64,000 bases of DNA from Segetibacter sp. (GCA_028288485.1 JAQBNO010000032.1:1-64000), one strand, 5' to 3'. Positions 1 through 9,234 are shown, counted from the first letter of the stretch. Made by a program: numbers and translations. Notes: a model not told the origin generated them from the letters alone.

Positions 1-54
1 ACAGGCCTTCTTCTCCTCAGGGAGAAGGATGAGGAGGATGAGGAGGTGAAACCT
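1..54. repeat. Dispersed CTTCTCC/GAGAAGG repeat, copy 1
   Basis: A purine/pyrimidine-rich intergenic motif with CTTCTCC paired to GGGAGAAGG and followed by a GATGAGGAGG run. Related copies lie near 6766-6805 and 55629-55665. No coding sense is visible. Confidence 0.5.
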
Positions 55-124
55 GGTAAGTCAAAAATTGTAGGGCACAGAAGTTTTTTAACAGAGCTAC
101 ACAAATAATAATGAGTTACAGGCC

Positions 125-157
125 TTCCGGAGTTTCAGCTTTTATGAAACTCCGGAA
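125..157. repeat. 13-bp perfect inverted repeat
   Basis: Arms 125-137 and 145-157 (TTCCGGAGTTTCA and its complement) enclose a 7-nt loop. No T-run follows on either strand, so it is not a canonical terminator. It lies about 120 bp upstream of the metalloprotease start and could belong to that gene's leader or to the end of a gene left of the window. Confidence 0.5.
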
Positions 158-274
158 ATCACCTGAAGGTTTCCCATTTCTTTAAAGTTTCTCTATCCTG
201 CGAAAATCTCAAACATTGCTTTTTGCTATTACTGCAAAATCGCACTTCAATTCCCATCCCGCAAACCAATTGAA

Positions 275-2818
275 ATGAAATTATATCTTACGATACTCGT
301 CGCATCACTTGCCATCACCAAATTGGCTTATTCGCAGCCCGTGGCGCAGTCAGGCGTAAATAATATGGGCAAAGGAGAAGTTAAGCCAATCGTTTCCATT
401 GCGTCCTTAACCCAGGGTTTAAAGAAATATGAAGGATACTTTACGTTTTACTACGACGAAAAAACGGGCAAAGTTCTCCTGGAAGTAGATAAGCTGGATA
501 AAGAGTTCCTTTATTTCAAATCCTTATCTAACGGCGTAGGAAATGGTGGCCCTGAAAGAGGACAGGCATCCTCAGCCATAGCAAAATTTATTAAAATAGG
601 ACCAAAAATACTATTGGTACAACCTGCTTATAATTACCGTGCTATCACTACAAACCAGGACGAAATAAATGCGGTAGACAATAATTTTGCAAAATCTGTT
701 ATCTATGGCTTCACACCAGTTGCAGCCGACGGCGATAAATACCTGGTTGATATCACGGCTTTCATAGTTCGCGACAGCCAGAATATAACCTCACGGCTGG
801 GTGTTAGCAGGGTCAGCGGACCAGTTTCTGTTTCCCGTAGTGTCGCCGGCGGTTCAACTCCGGGTTATAGGTTGGATGAAACCCGTTCTATTGTTTACAT
901 AGCCAACACCAAAAACTTTCCGAAGAATACCGAGTTCGAGTCAATGCTCACGTTCACAGGGGGAGCTGCACCCGTGAATGAATGGGGCGGCGGTGTAAGT
1001 ATCGCACCCGACCCATCGGCGATCACCATCAACATGCACCAGTCTTTCGTAGAACTGCCTGATAACAATTATACGCCCCGTAAGTTTGATGCACGTTCTG
1101 CTTTTGGTCAATTCAGTTACATGGATTTTTCTGCACCAATGACAGAGCCTTTGGTGAAACGTTTTATTCGTCGCCACAGGTTGCAAAAGAAAGACCGGAA
1201 TGCAGCGGTTAGCGAAGCCGTAAAACCAATCATGTATTATGTTGACCGCGGGGCACCTGAAATAATCAAAAAAGCATTGATCGAAGGTGGTGCATGGTGG
1301 AACCAGGCATTTGAAGCTGCAGGGTATAGAAATGCCTTCCAGGTGAAAGAACTTCCTGCCGATGCTGACCCTATGGATATTCGCTATAATATCGTTAACT
1401 GGATCAATCGTTCCGGTTATCCTGCACGTGCATTTTCTTCCGGCGCCTCTTTCATCGATCCACGCACCGGTGAAATTATAAAAGGCGTGGTTACCTTAGG
1501 TTCCGACAGGCACAGGCAGGATTACCTGATGGCAGAAGGCTTACTTCAACCTTATGAAGATGGTAAAGCTGTTTCTAAGGTGATGGAAGAAGTTGCGTTG
1601 TCACGCATCAGGCAATTGTCGGCTCACGAAATAGGACATACCCTTGGCTTTAACCACAATTTTGCTGCAAGTCCTAAAGACCGCGCCTCAGTAATGGATT
1701 ATCCTTACCCACGATTTTCTTTAAAAGCAGATGGTACCGTTGACATGTCGAATGCTTATGCAAAAGGTATCGGAAGTTGGGATAAACGTGCCGTAATGTG
1801 GGGCTATACAGAATTTAAAAATGGTACCGATGAAAGTAAGGAACTAGATAAAATTATGACAGAAACGTTAAAACAAGGTTTCCAATTCATCCCCGACATT
1901 GGTGGAAATGCGCATCCTGCATCACACCAATGGGATGATGGTTCGAATGCAATAGACCAGATGACGAATATTATGACAGTACGCAGGAAAGTACTGGACA
2001 ATTTTTCTGAAAAAGCAATTCGTGAAGGTGAGCCAATGGCAACGATCGAGGAAGTATTGGTTCCCGTCTACCTGTTGCACCGTTACCAGGTAGAGGCAGT
2101 CGCAAAGTCTCTCGGCGGTTTATATTTTACCCATGCTATTAAAAACGACGGGCAGGTAATTACTAAAATGGTAGAGCCTGCAGAACAGTGGCGTGCTTTC
2201 GAATCTTTAATGAGTACCATCACTCCTGATGCACTCGCATTACCTGAGAAACTGATCCAAAAAATACCCCCGCGTCCGTCAGGTTATCCTGCATCTGTTG
2301 AAACTTTCAATGGTTATACAGGGCCAACTTTCGACCCCATTGCAGCCGCAGAATCTGCTGCTAATACCACACTTTCTTACCTTCTAAGTCCTGAACGTGC
2401 AGCAAGATTAATTGAATACAATGGAAGAGACAGCAAGCAACCGGGCTTCATGCCGGTAGTTGATAAACTGATTGAGCAAACATGGAAGGCACCGCTTCTT
2501 GAAGGTTATAAAGGTCAATTGCAAACAGTAGTAAACAACCAGGTTTTAAAAAACCTGTTGGAATTAGCCGCAGACACAAAGGCTTCAGAAGTGGTAAGGG
2601 GCCAGGCACTTTTAAAAATCGAAGATTTAAAACAATGGATCAATTCTTCAGTTGCCAGCGCGGTTCCTGCAAAAAAGGCGAATATGTTGTTTGCATTATC
2701 ACAAATGGAGACTTTTCAAACAGATCCTAACAAATTTCAACCACCTGCTTCTGCAGATATGCCACCCGGCGCCCCTATAGGAATGCCGGCGATGGATTTT
2801 TTGCACGATCAGTATTAG
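275..2818 (+). CDS. Secreted zinc-dependent metalloprotease (DUF5118/DUF5117/DUF4953 type)
   Basis: An 847-residue protein with an N-terminal signal peptide (about residues 1-20, ending in AYSQP) that should be exported. Residues 451-461 read HEIGHTLGFNH, the metzincin zinc site HExxHxxGxxH, and a Met-turn-like MDYPYP follows. The layout matches Bacteroidota proteins annotated as DUF5118 (about 40-90), DUF5117 (about 95-290) and a C-terminal DUF4953 catalytic region, and the length is normal for them. It probably degrades peptides outside the cytoplasm; the substrate is unknown. Two secreted M20 hydrolases follow on the same strand, which suggests a peptide-scavenging neighbourhood, but gaps of over 200 bp with repeats argue against one operon. 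Confidence 0.85.
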   Translation: MKLYLTILVASLAITKLAYSQPVAQSGVNNMGKGEVKPIVSIASLTQGLKKYEGYFTFYYDEKTGKVLLEVDKLDKEFLYFKSLSNGVGNGGPERGQASSAIAKFIKIGPKILLVQPAYNYRAITTNQDEINAVDNNFAKSVIYGFTPVAADGDKYLVDITAFIVRDSQNITSRLGVSRVSGPVSVSRSVAGGSTPGYRLDETRSIVYIANTKNFPKNTEFESMLTFTGGAAPVNEWGGGVSIAPDPSAITINMHQSFVELPDNNYTPRKFDARSAFGQFSYMDFSAPMTEPLVKRFIRRHRLQKKDRNAAVSEAVKPIMYYVDRGAPEIIKKALIEGGAWWNQAFEAAGYRNAFQVKELPADADPMDIRYNIVNWINRSGYPARAFSSGASFIDPRTGEIIKGVVTLGSDRHRQDYLMAEGLLQPYEDGKAVSKVMEEVALSRIRQLSAHEIGHTLGFNHNFAASPKDRASVMDYPYPRFSLKADGTVDMSNAYAKGIGSWDKRAVMWGYTEFKNGTDESKELDKIMTETLKQGFQFIPDIGGNAHPASHQWDDGSNAIDQMTNIMTVRRKVLDNFSEKAIREGEPMATIEEVLVPVYLLHRYQVEAVAKSLGGLYFTHAIKNDGQVITKMVEPAEQWRAFESLMSTITPDALALPEKLIQKIPPRPSGYPASVETFNGYTGPTFDPIAAAESAANTTLSYLLSPERAARLIEYNGRDSKQPGFMPVVDKLIEQTWKAPLLEGYKGQLQTVVNNQVLKNLLELAADTKASEVVRGQALLKIEDLKQWINSSVASAVPAKKANMLFALSQMETFQTDPNKFQPPASADMPPGAPIGMPAMDFLHDQY

Positions 2819-2965
2819 GGTGAATGGTAATAGTGAGTGGTGAGTTGTTAATGGGCAGAGCAGATCGGGTGGTATTGAAACGCCACAATCCGGTAGCCAA
2901 GCTTCCTTCACTCACGACTCAGCACCGACCACTGTCGCCGTCAACCGTCACCATGAAATACGGCG

Positions 2966-2985
2966 GTACAAGTGTGCGACGCAAC
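2966..2985 (-). repeat. Dispersed 20-bp element, GCG subfamily (B1)
   Basis: Reads GTACAAGTGTGCGACGCAAC on the plus strand. It is intermediate between the two subfamilies at the seventh base but has the GCGACGC core. It lies between the protease and the first M20 gene. Confidence 0.7.
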
Positions 2986-3048
2986 GATGCCTGATAGAAA
3001 TGCTATTGCCCGGCTCAAAAAAAATGTACTCATCTAAAGAACTTTATC

Positions 3049-4701
3049 ATGAAAAAAACTTCAGTCTTAAACTTTAAAAAGGCCCTTGTCTCTTTTGCCA
3101 CTGCAGGACTTTTGGGATCGGGTATCCTGTGTTCCGTTTCAGTTTCAGCGCAGGCTATTTCTGCAGCTAAACTCGATGCTTTAAAAACCGAGTTGATGAC
3201 GGAGATCGACAAACAACAAAAGACCACGCAGGAAATGGTCGATATGGTTTTTAGCTTCGGCGAACTCGGTTTCCAGGAAGTGGAAACTTCAAAATACCTG
3301 ACGGGGATATTAGAGAAAAACGGGTTTACGATAGAAAAAGGCATAGCTGGAATTCCGAGCGCCTGGACGGCTAAATGGGGATCAGGAAAACCTGTTATTG
3401 CTATTGGAAGTGATATTGACTGTATTCCGAAAGCCTCTCAAAAACCGGGAGTGGCGTATCATGCCCCCATCATTGAAGGCGCTCCGGGACACGGAGAAGG
3501 ACACAACTCTGGTGCTCCTTTAAATATCGTTGCAATGCTGGCTCTTAAGAAGATCATGCAACGCGAAAAACTTTCCGGAACCCTGGTTTTATGGCCGGGA
3601 GTTGCTGAAGAGCAGTTGGCAACCAAGGCTTACTACGTTCGTGACGGCTATTTCAAAGATGTGGATGCCTGCATTTTTACCCATGTTGGTAATAACCTGG
3701 CAACCGGCTATGGTGCAATTGGAACAAGCGGAATGATCTCCGTTAAATTCAACTTCGACGGCGAAGCTGCACATGCTGCGGGAGCACCCTGGAAAGGAAG
3801 AAGCGCCCTCGACGCTGTTGAATTAATGAATGTGGCCTGGAACATGCACCGCGAACATATGCAGCCAACCCAACGCTCACATTACGTGATTTCTGATGGC
3901 GGCGACCAGCCAAATGTAGTTCCTTCCAAAGCCTCGGTATGGTATTACTTCAGGGAGCAGGACTACCCAAAAGTGATGCAGATGTATAAAGACGGCGTGA
4001 AAATGGCCGAAGCTGCCGCAAAAATGACCGACACAAAAATGACGTATGAAGTTTTAGGTAGCGCGTGGCCGGGTCATATGAACCAACCAATGGCGGAAGC
4101 GATGTATGAAAACATTAAACAGGTAGGCCTGCCTAAGTGGAGCGCCGATGACCAGGCACTTGCTATTGCTACCCAAAAAGAGCTGAACCCCGATTTGCCC
4201 GATATGCAAAAAGGATTGCCCTCTGCGCTAAGTCCTTTAGGTAAAGGAGCCCCGACCGGTTGGAGTGGTGGCGGGTCCGATGATATTGGTGATATCTCCT
4301 GGAACGTACCAACTATCGTTCTCGGCTATCCATCTAACATTGTTGGTTTAAAAGGTCATGACTGGGCAAGTGCAATTTCGATGGCCACCCCCATTGCGCA
4401 CAAAGGAGTAACTGCCGGGGCCAAAGCCGAGGCAATGACGGTGTTGGATCTGCTGGTTAAACCCGGGATCATTAAAAGCGCCTGGACTTATTTCAGCGAT
4501 GTTCAAACCAAGGAGATTAAGTATACTTCCATGCTTTCAAAAACCGATAAACCGGCGATTGGTCTCAATAAAAAGATCATGGACGAATTTCGTCCTGAAA
4601 TGAAGAAGTACTATTACAATCCCGCAAAATATAAAACGTACTTAGAGCAATTGGGTATCAAATATCCTACAGTTCGCACCCCAGGTACTGCAAAGCAATA
4701 A
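3049..4701 (+). CDS. Secreted M20 family amidohydrolase (AbgB-like), copy 1
   Basis: A 550-residue M20-family metallohydrolase resembling AbgB, the B subunit of p-aminobenzoyl-glutamate hydrolase. An N-terminal signal peptide (about 1-35, ending SVSVSAQA) differs from cytoplasmic AbgB and predicts export. Visible metal and active-site motifs are GSDID at about 121, GHGEGHN, the EEQ motif and HAAGAP in the dimerisation lid domain. The family cleaves amide bonds in acylated amino acids or small peptides; the true substrate here is unknown. The next gene is a tandem paralogue nearly identical across the catalytic core. A repeat-rich gap separates them, so co-transcription is uncertain. Confidence 0.82.
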   Translation: MKKTSVLNFKKALVSFATAGLLGSGILCSVSVSAQAISAAKLDALKTELMTEIDKQQKTTQEMVDMVFSFGELGFQEVETSKYLTGILEKNGFTIEKGIAGIPSAWTAKWGSGKPVIAIGSDIDCIPKASQKPGVAYHAPIIEGAPGHGEGHNSGAPLNIVAMLALKKIMQREKLSGTLVLWPGVAEEQLATKAYYVRDGYFKDVDACIFTHVGNNLATGYGAIGTSGMISVKFNFDGEAAHAAGAPWKGRSALDAVELMNVAWNMHREHMQPTQRSHYVISDGGDQPNVVPSKASVWYYFREQDYPKVMQMYKDGVKMAEAAAKMTDTKMTYEVLGSAWPGHMNQPMAEAMYENIKQVGLPKWSADDQALAIATQKELNPDLPDMQKGLPSALSPLGKGAPTGWSGGGSDDIGDISWNVPTIVLGYPSNIVGLKGHDWASAISMATPIAHKGVTAGAKAEAMTVLDLLVKPGIIKSAWTYFSDVQTKEIKYTSMLSKTDKPAIGLNKKIMDEFRPEMKKYYYNPAKYKTYLEQLGIKYPTVRTPGTAKQ

Positions 4702-4740
4702 GTGAATGGGCAATGGTGAGTGGTGAGTTGTTAGTATTTC
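4702..4740. repeat. GTGAGTGGTGAGTTGTTA-type short repeat
   Basis: The tail AATGGTGAGTGGTGAGTTGT after this gene closely resembles 2819-2855 after the previous gene, and an inverted version (CACTCACCATTCACCACTCA) lies at 4889-4910. It is non-coding and may be spread by the same process as the other short intergenic repeats here. Confidence 0.5.
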
Positions 4741-4821
4741 AGTTGATTATTCACCATTCAATTTTGCCTGTTTGATAATTGTTATTCATTGTAACGAACA
4801 GTAGAAATACTATTAAACATC

Positions 4822-4841
4822 GTTGTGTCACTCACTTGTAC
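4822..4841 (+). repeat. Dispersed 20-bp element, GTG subfamily (A1)
   Basis: An exact GTTGTGTCACTCACTTGTAC copy preceded by TACTATTAAACATC, which is also found before the copy at 51389. It overlaps the spurious long start of the following reading frame. Confidence 0.85.
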
Positions 4842-4923
4842 TTGCATTACTTCATTCATCAAAAATCAAATTTTTTTCAACTGTTTCACCACTCACCATT
4901 CACCACTCACAATCTCTAACAAT

Positions 4924-6588
4924 ATGGAAACAAAAATCTTTTCTTATTTCAAACGACATGTATTTTCTTTTGGAACAGCCTGTCTCTTGGGCTCCGGCTT
5001 ATTAACTGCCGGTTCTGTTACTGCACAAACACCTATGCCAGCTGCTAAGCTGGATGCGCTTAAGACAGAACTAATGAAGGAAATTGACAAAGAGAAAAAA
5101 TCTACGCAGGTAATGGTAGATATGGTTTTTAGCTTTGGCGAACTGGGTTTCCAGGAAGAAGAAACCTCGAAATACCTGACTGATATCTTAGCCAAAAATG
5201 GTTTTAAAATTGAAAAAGGTATCGCCGGAATTCCAACCGCGTGGACAGCAAAATGGGGTTCAGGAAAACCGGTTATTGCAATTGGAAGCGATATCGACTG
5301 TATTCCAAAAGCATCACAAAAACCAGGTGTAGCTTACCACGACCCGATTGTGGAAGGTGCTCCCGGACATGGCGAGGGACACAATGCAGGTGAACCTTTG
5401 AATGTTACTGCAGTTCTTGCACTTAAAAAAATAATGGAACGCGAAAAGATACCGGGAACAATCATGTTATGGCCCGGTGTTGCTGAAGAGCAATTGGGAA
5501 GCAAAGCTTATTATGTTCGTGATGGTTATTTTAAGGATGTAGATGCCTGCATTTTTACCCATGTAGGTAATAACCTTGGAACCAGCTATGGCGATGGCGG
5601 AGGCAATGGAATGGTCTCGGTAAAGTTCAACTTCGACGGTGAAGCTGCTCATGCCGCAGGTGCACCCTGGAAAGGCAGAAGCGCCCTTGATGCAGTTGAA
5701 TTAATGAATTTAGCCTGGAACTTTCACCGGGAGCATATGGAGCCAACACAGCGGTCTCACTATGTAATTGCTGATGGTGGCGACCAGCCAAACGTTGTTC
5801 CTTCTAAAGCTGCTGTCTGGTATTACTTCCGCGAAAGGTCGTACCCCAAAATTATGAAGATGTATAAGGACGGGATCAAGATGGCTGAAGCGGCGGCGAA
5901 AATGACGGATACAAAAATGACCTACGAGGTGTTGGGAAGTGCATGGCCGGGCCATTTCAACCAACCGATGGCAGAAGCGATGGACCAAAACATTAAAGCA
6001 GTTGGCTTACCAACCTGGAGCGAAGATGATCAAACATTAGCTCGTGCAATACAGAAAGAGCTGGGGTCTCCAACCGAAGGATTAAGTTCTACTTTAGGTA
6101 CACTCAGGCAACCTGCAGTTTCTCTTTCCGGCGGTGGCGGCGGTTCTGATGACATTGCCGACATTTCATGGAATGTTCCAACCATCGTTTTGAGGTTTCC
6201 TTCCAACATTCCCGGCTTACCTGGTCACCATTGGGCAAATGCAATTTCTATGGCTACACCCATTGCACATAAAGGCGTAACTGCCGGCGCAAAAGCAGAA
6301 GCAATGACTCTGCTCGACCTTTTTGTAAATCCCGAACTTATTAAGAGTGCGAAAACGTATTATGACACTGTTCAAACGAAAGAGGTGAAATATACTCCGC
6401 TGATCTCCGCAACCGACAAGCCTGCGATATTCCTGAATAAAAAGATCATGGATGAATTCAGGCCTCAAATGAAAAAATACTATTACGATCCTTCGAAGTA
6501 CAATACTTATTTAGAGCAGTTGGGGATTAAGTACCCTACTGTACGTAGCCCAGGTACTGCAAGTGGTACTGCGTTAGGATCTGAATAA
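4924..6588 (+). CDS. Secreted M20 family amidohydrolase (AbgB-like), copy 2
   Basis: A 554-residue paralogue of the preceding gene with the same motifs in the same places (GSDID at about 121, GHGEGHN, EEQ, HAAGAP) and a C-terminal region rich in Lys/Tyr. I chose the ATG at 4924 because the signal peptide begins there (METKIFSYF, then a hydrophobic stretch ending SVTAQ). The frame is open up to 4825, but that part runs through dispersed repeats and has no signal-peptide character. It differs from copy 1 mainly before the second metal region, where it has a Gly-rich stretch (SGGGGGSDD). A recent tandem duplication with possible substrate divergence is the simplest reading. Confidence 0.82.
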   Translation: METKIFSYFKRHVFSFGTACLLGSGLLTAGSVTAQTPMPAAKLDALKTELMKEIDKEKKSTQVMVDMVFSFGELGFQEEETSKYLTDILAKNGFKIEKGIAGIPTAWTAKWGSGKPVIAIGSDIDCIPKASQKPGVAYHDPIVEGAPGHGEGHNAGEPLNVTAVLALKKIMEREKIPGTIMLWPGVAEEQLGSKAYYVRDGYFKDVDACIFTHVGNNLGTSYGDGGGNGMVSVKFNFDGEAAHAAGAPWKGRSALDAVELMNLAWNFHREHMEPTQRSHYVIADGGDQPNVVPSKAAVWYYFRERSYPKIMKMYKDGIKMAEAAAKMTDTKMTYEVLGSAWPGHFNQPMAEAMDQNIKAVGLPTWSEDDQTLARAIQKELGSPTEGLSSTLGTLRQPAVSLSGGGGGSDDIADISWNVPTIVLRFPSNIPGLPGHHWANAISMATPIAHKGVTAGAKAEAMTLLDLFVNPELIKSAKTYYDTVQTKEVKYTPLISATDKPAIFLNKKIMDEFRPQMKKYYYDPSKYNTYLEQLGIKYPTVRSPGTASGTALGSE

Positions 6589-6595
6589 GAGAATC

Positions 6596-6674
6596 CGGCC
6601 CTATTATTACCTGTCGATTATTTCCGGTAATGTTTAAGTACGCCATAGGTATTTAGACAGGGGCCGGAAATAAT
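6596..6674. promoter_or_regulatory. Two competing inverted repeats downstream of the second M20 gene
   Basis: CCGGCCC at 6596-6602 can pair with GGGCCGG at 6661-6667. An 11-bp perfect pair, ATTATTTCCGG (6617-6627) with CCGGAAATAAT (6664-6674), uses the same right-hand bases, so only one can form. It sits between the M20 gene and the ABC operon and could be a terminator or a switch; no T-run is present. Confidence 0.3.
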
Positions 6675-6765
6675 TTCCATTTGTATTGATCTTTAAGAAA
6701 CCTCGGAAGTTGTAACCAGAATGAAGAAAACCGAATGTGTGAAGTTTATAAGCCTGGTGCACATA

Positions 6766-6805
6766 GGCCTCCTTCTCCTTGCGAGAAGGATCGGGGATGA
6801 GGTAA
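6766..6805. repeat. Dispersed CTTCTCC/GAGAAGG repeat, copy 2
   Basis: CTCCTTCTCCTTGCGAGAAG followed by GATCGGGGATGAGG, ending about 10 bp before the ABC ATPase start. CTTCTC and GAGAAG form a small hairpin. Confidence 0.5.
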
Positions 6806-6815
6806 ACCAACAATT

Positions 6816-7448
6816 ATGATAGCTATAAAATCGGTCGCCCATTCTTACGGCAGGCAAAAAAATTTACGCTTTAAAGACTGGGATATTAACAGGGGCGAGC
6901 AATGGCTGTTACTAGGTGATTCCGGGAGCGGAAAATCCACGCTGCTTAATATTCTTACAGGAATACTGGAACCACAACAGGGAGAAGTGTTGATTAACCA
7001 GACGAACCTGTATAAACTTCCGGGAAGAAAGCGCGACAGCTTTAGGGGACAAAATATAGGCATGATCTTTCAGACACCGCACCTGGTGAAAAGCCTTACC
7101 GTTAAAGAGAACCTGCTGATCGCTCAATCTTTTGCCCGCCTTCGGGAAGATGTAAAGAGAATTGAAGAGGTTTTAAGTTCATTGGGAATTGAAGACAAGA
7201 AAAACAGCTACCCACACGAATTAAGCCAGGGCCAGTTACAGCGGGTTTCTATAGCAAGAGCAGTTATTAATAAACCTGCTTTACTGGTTGCAGACGAACC
7301 AACCTCAAGCCTCGACGATAGAAATACAGCAGCAGTGTTGGAGTTATTGATCCGCCAGTCTAAGCTCACTAATTCCACCCTGGTGGTGGCTACACACGAT
7401 AAGCGGGTAAAAGACCAATTTACAAATGAATACGTACTAGAACAATGA
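6816..7448 (+). CDS. ABC transporter ATP-binding protein (LolD/MacB-like)
   Basis: A 210-residue ATPase with Walker A GDSGSGKST (34-42), signature LSQGQLQRVSIARA (from about 136), Walker B LLVADEPTSSLD and the H-loop in VVATHDKR. Size and motifs match the LolD/FtsE/MacB branch that powers FtsX-fold permeases rather than classic importers. Its stop overlaps the permease start by 4 bp (ATGA), so the two are translationally coupled. It hydrolyses ATP on the cytoplasmic face of the inner membrane. The substrate is not evident from the ATPase itself; the downstream DUF3299-like partner suggests a metal-related or envelope role. Confidence 0.9.
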   Translation: MIAIKSVAHSYGRQKNLRFKDWDINRGEQWLLLGDSGSGKSTLLNILTGILEPQQGEVLINQTNLYKLPGRKRDSFRGQNIGMIFQTPHLVKSLTVKENLLIAQSFARLREDVKRIEEVLSSLGIEDKKNSYPHELSQGQLQRVSIARAVINKPALLVADEPTSSLDDRNTAAVLELLIRQSKLTNSTLVVATHDKRVKDQFTNEYVLEQ

Positions 7449-8653
7449 GTCCTGTTAGCATCAGTTGGAAGAATTTGAAGTGTAACAAGCTCACTTTCCT
7501 GTTGAATTGTTTACTGGTTGCATTTGGAACCGGGATCCTGACCATTTTATTGCTCGCCTCTGCCCAAATAAAAGACAAGCTGCAAAACAATGCAAAGGAT
7601 ATAGACCTGGTGGTAGGTGCCAAAGGCAGTCCGCTGCAATTAATTCTCAGCAGCATCTATTATATCGATTTTCCTACGGGCAACGTTCCGCTGGAAAAAG
7701 CAGAAGAATTGTCGAGGAACCCGATGGTTAAAAAAGCAGTTCCTTTAGCGCTGGGCGATAACTACAATGGCTTTCGCATCACCGGCACAGATGCCGGTTT
7801 TATCGGGCTTTACGGATTAAAGCTGCAAGCCGGGAAGTTTTGGGAAAAGGATTTTGAAGTAACCCTGGGTTCAAATGTAGCGGCGGCCGAAAAACTAAAA
7901 CCGGGTGATCATTTTTTTGGAGCGCACGGACTTACTTCCAATCAGGATGAACATAAAGATCACCCGTATATAGTGATTGGAGTTTTATCTCCGCAAGGAA
8001 ATGTTACTGACAACCTTGTATTAACTAATATAGCCAGCATTTGGAAAATGCATGGTCAAAACGAGGAAGCTGAAGAAGCACATAAAGAAGGCCAGGATGA
8101 ACCAAAGCCTGCAAGAGAAATAACTTGCCTGCTTATTCAATACCGTTCACCAATGTCGATCATTATGTTTCCGCAGATGGTCAACAAATCTACCAACATG
8201 CAGGCTGCATCACCCGCCCTTGAAAGCGGGCGGCTCTTTTCGCTGATAGGAGTGGGGGTAGATACTTTACAATGGTTTGCAATCCTGATTATGTTTATTG
8301 CTTCGGTTAGTGTGTTTGTCAGTCTTTATAATTCTTTGAAAGAACGCAAATACGACCTGGCAGTTATGCGTATAATGGGTGCGTCGCAAAACAAACTGTT
8401 CCTGGTTATAATTCTGGAGGGTATTATTTTAACGCTGATCGGTTCAGTTTTCGGCATTTTCCTGGGGCACTTTGCACTTCATTTCATTGGCAGCAGCCAG
8501 GCCTCAACACAGGCAAAAATGACCGGGATGTTTTTTATACCACAGGAAGGTTATTTGTTTGCGGCAGGCATAGCAATCGGACTCGTCGCTGCCATTATTC
8601 CTGCTATCGAGGCTTACCGTTCGGATATAGCAAAGATCATTTCTAAACATTAA
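7445..8653 (+). CDS. ABC transporter permease, FtsX/MacB fold
   Basis: A 402-residue membrane protein with one N-terminal membrane segment (about 18-43), a large periplasmic domain, and three C-terminal segments (about 272-296, 312-346 and 368-392) in FtsX permease order. The periplasmic part has His/Asp/Glu-rich stretches: HGLTSNQDEHKDH at about 160 and HGQNEEAEEAHKEGQDE at about 202. These could bind divalent metal, which is inference only. It forms the membrane partner of the overlapping ATPase and is followed after 5 bp by a secreted DUF3299-like protein, making a three-gene operon. Confidence 0.87.
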   Translation: MSPVSISWKNLKCNKLTFLLNCLLVAFGTGILTILLLASAQIKDKLQNNAKDIDLVVGAKGSPLQLILSSIYYIDFPTGNVPLEKAEELSRNPMVKKAVPLALGDNYNGFRITGTDAGFIGLYGLKLQAGKFWEKDFEVTLGSNVAAAEKLKPGDHFFGAHGLTSNQDEHKDHPYIVIGVLSPQGNVTDNLVLTNIASIWKMHGQNEEAEEAHKEGQDEPKPAREITCLLIQYRSPMSIIMFPQMVNKSTNMQAASPALESGRLFSLIGVGVDTLQWFAILIMFIASVSVFVSLYNSLKERKYDLAVMRIMGASQNKLFLVIILEGIILTLIGSVFGIFLGHFALHFIGSSQASTQAKMTGMFFIPQEGYLFAAGIAIGLVAAIIPAIEAYRSDIAKIISKH

Positions 8654-8658
8654 ATACT

Positions 8659-9105
8659 ATGAAAATCAAACTCGCTTTAATTATCACTTTGTTATTTTCA
8701 AGCGTTAAAACGCTTACCGCACAGCCGCCAACTCACGTTCCTTTAATGAATGATACCTGGAGGCTGATCGCAAAGAAAACCTATAAGAAGAATGCCAGTT
8801 ATAAAATGGTTCCTGCCTTCCCTGCAGGTTTAAAATCTCTCGAAAATAAGGTTGTCGAGCTTAGCGGCTATATTATTCCGCTAAAGGCCGAGATGGAGTA
8901 TAAGAATTTTATGCTCGCTGTGGTCCCATACGACCAATGCCCGTATTGCGGGCAGGGCGATATCCCTTCTATGATTGAAGTTGTTGTAGTTGATGCCCTT
9001 CGCCACAGCGATAAACCGGTAAAAATCAGGGGAAAACTGGTACTAAATGAAACAGGGGATAACCGGTCAGAAATCTTCCTGGTGGATGCAATGCTGGTTA
9101 AATGA
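8659..9105 (+). CDS. Secreted DUF3299-like protein
   Basis: A 148-residue protein with a signal peptide (about 1-22, ending TLTAQ). It has a beta-rich region (KVVELSGYIIPL, then YKNFMLAV) followed by CPYCG, matching the DUF3299 pattern of a small OB-like periplasmic protein with a CPxCG motif. It lies 5 bp after the permease, so it is almost certainly co-transcribed with the ABC pair. Similar ATPase/permease/DUF3299 sets occur in gamma-proteobacterial loci linked to zinc uptake; that link comes from memory and is not proven here. The two cysteines may bind metal or form a disulfide. Confidence 0.65.
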   Translation: MKIKLALIITLLFSSVKTLTAQPPTHVPLMNDTWRLIAKKTYKKNASYKMVPAFPAGLKSLENKVVELSGYIIPLKAEMEYKNFMLAVVPYDQCPYCGQGDIPSMIEVVVVDALRHSDKPVKIRGKLVLNETGDNRSEIFLVDAMLVK

Positions 9106-9214
9106 CAGTCATGCAATTGAGGTAAAATGAATATTCAAGTGTCTTCGGGCAATAACAAGCAGTTCGTGTTAACGTTTTTTTTGTTGGCGAACCGAAGTAA
9201 TTCTCTTGAAAATC

Positions 9215-9234
9215 GTTGTGTCACTCTCTTGTAC
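9215..9234 (+). repeat. Dispersed 20-bp element, GTG subfamily (A2)
   Basis: GTTGTGTCACTCTCTTGTAC, one base from consensus, between the DUF3299-like gene and gcvH. A 63-codon open frame crosses it but has no recognisable features. Confidence 0.75.

Noticed and set aside
2819-3048. tRNA or small RNA in the gap after the metalloprotease
   Set aside because: Only short repeats and simple GTGAGTGGTGAG-type sequence were found; no cloverleaf or conserved RNA motif.
4825-4923. Upstream in-frame start giving a 587-residue second M20 protein
   Set aside because: The extra 33 codons run through dispersed repeats and have no signal-peptide pattern; the ATG at 4924 gives a clean signal peptide.
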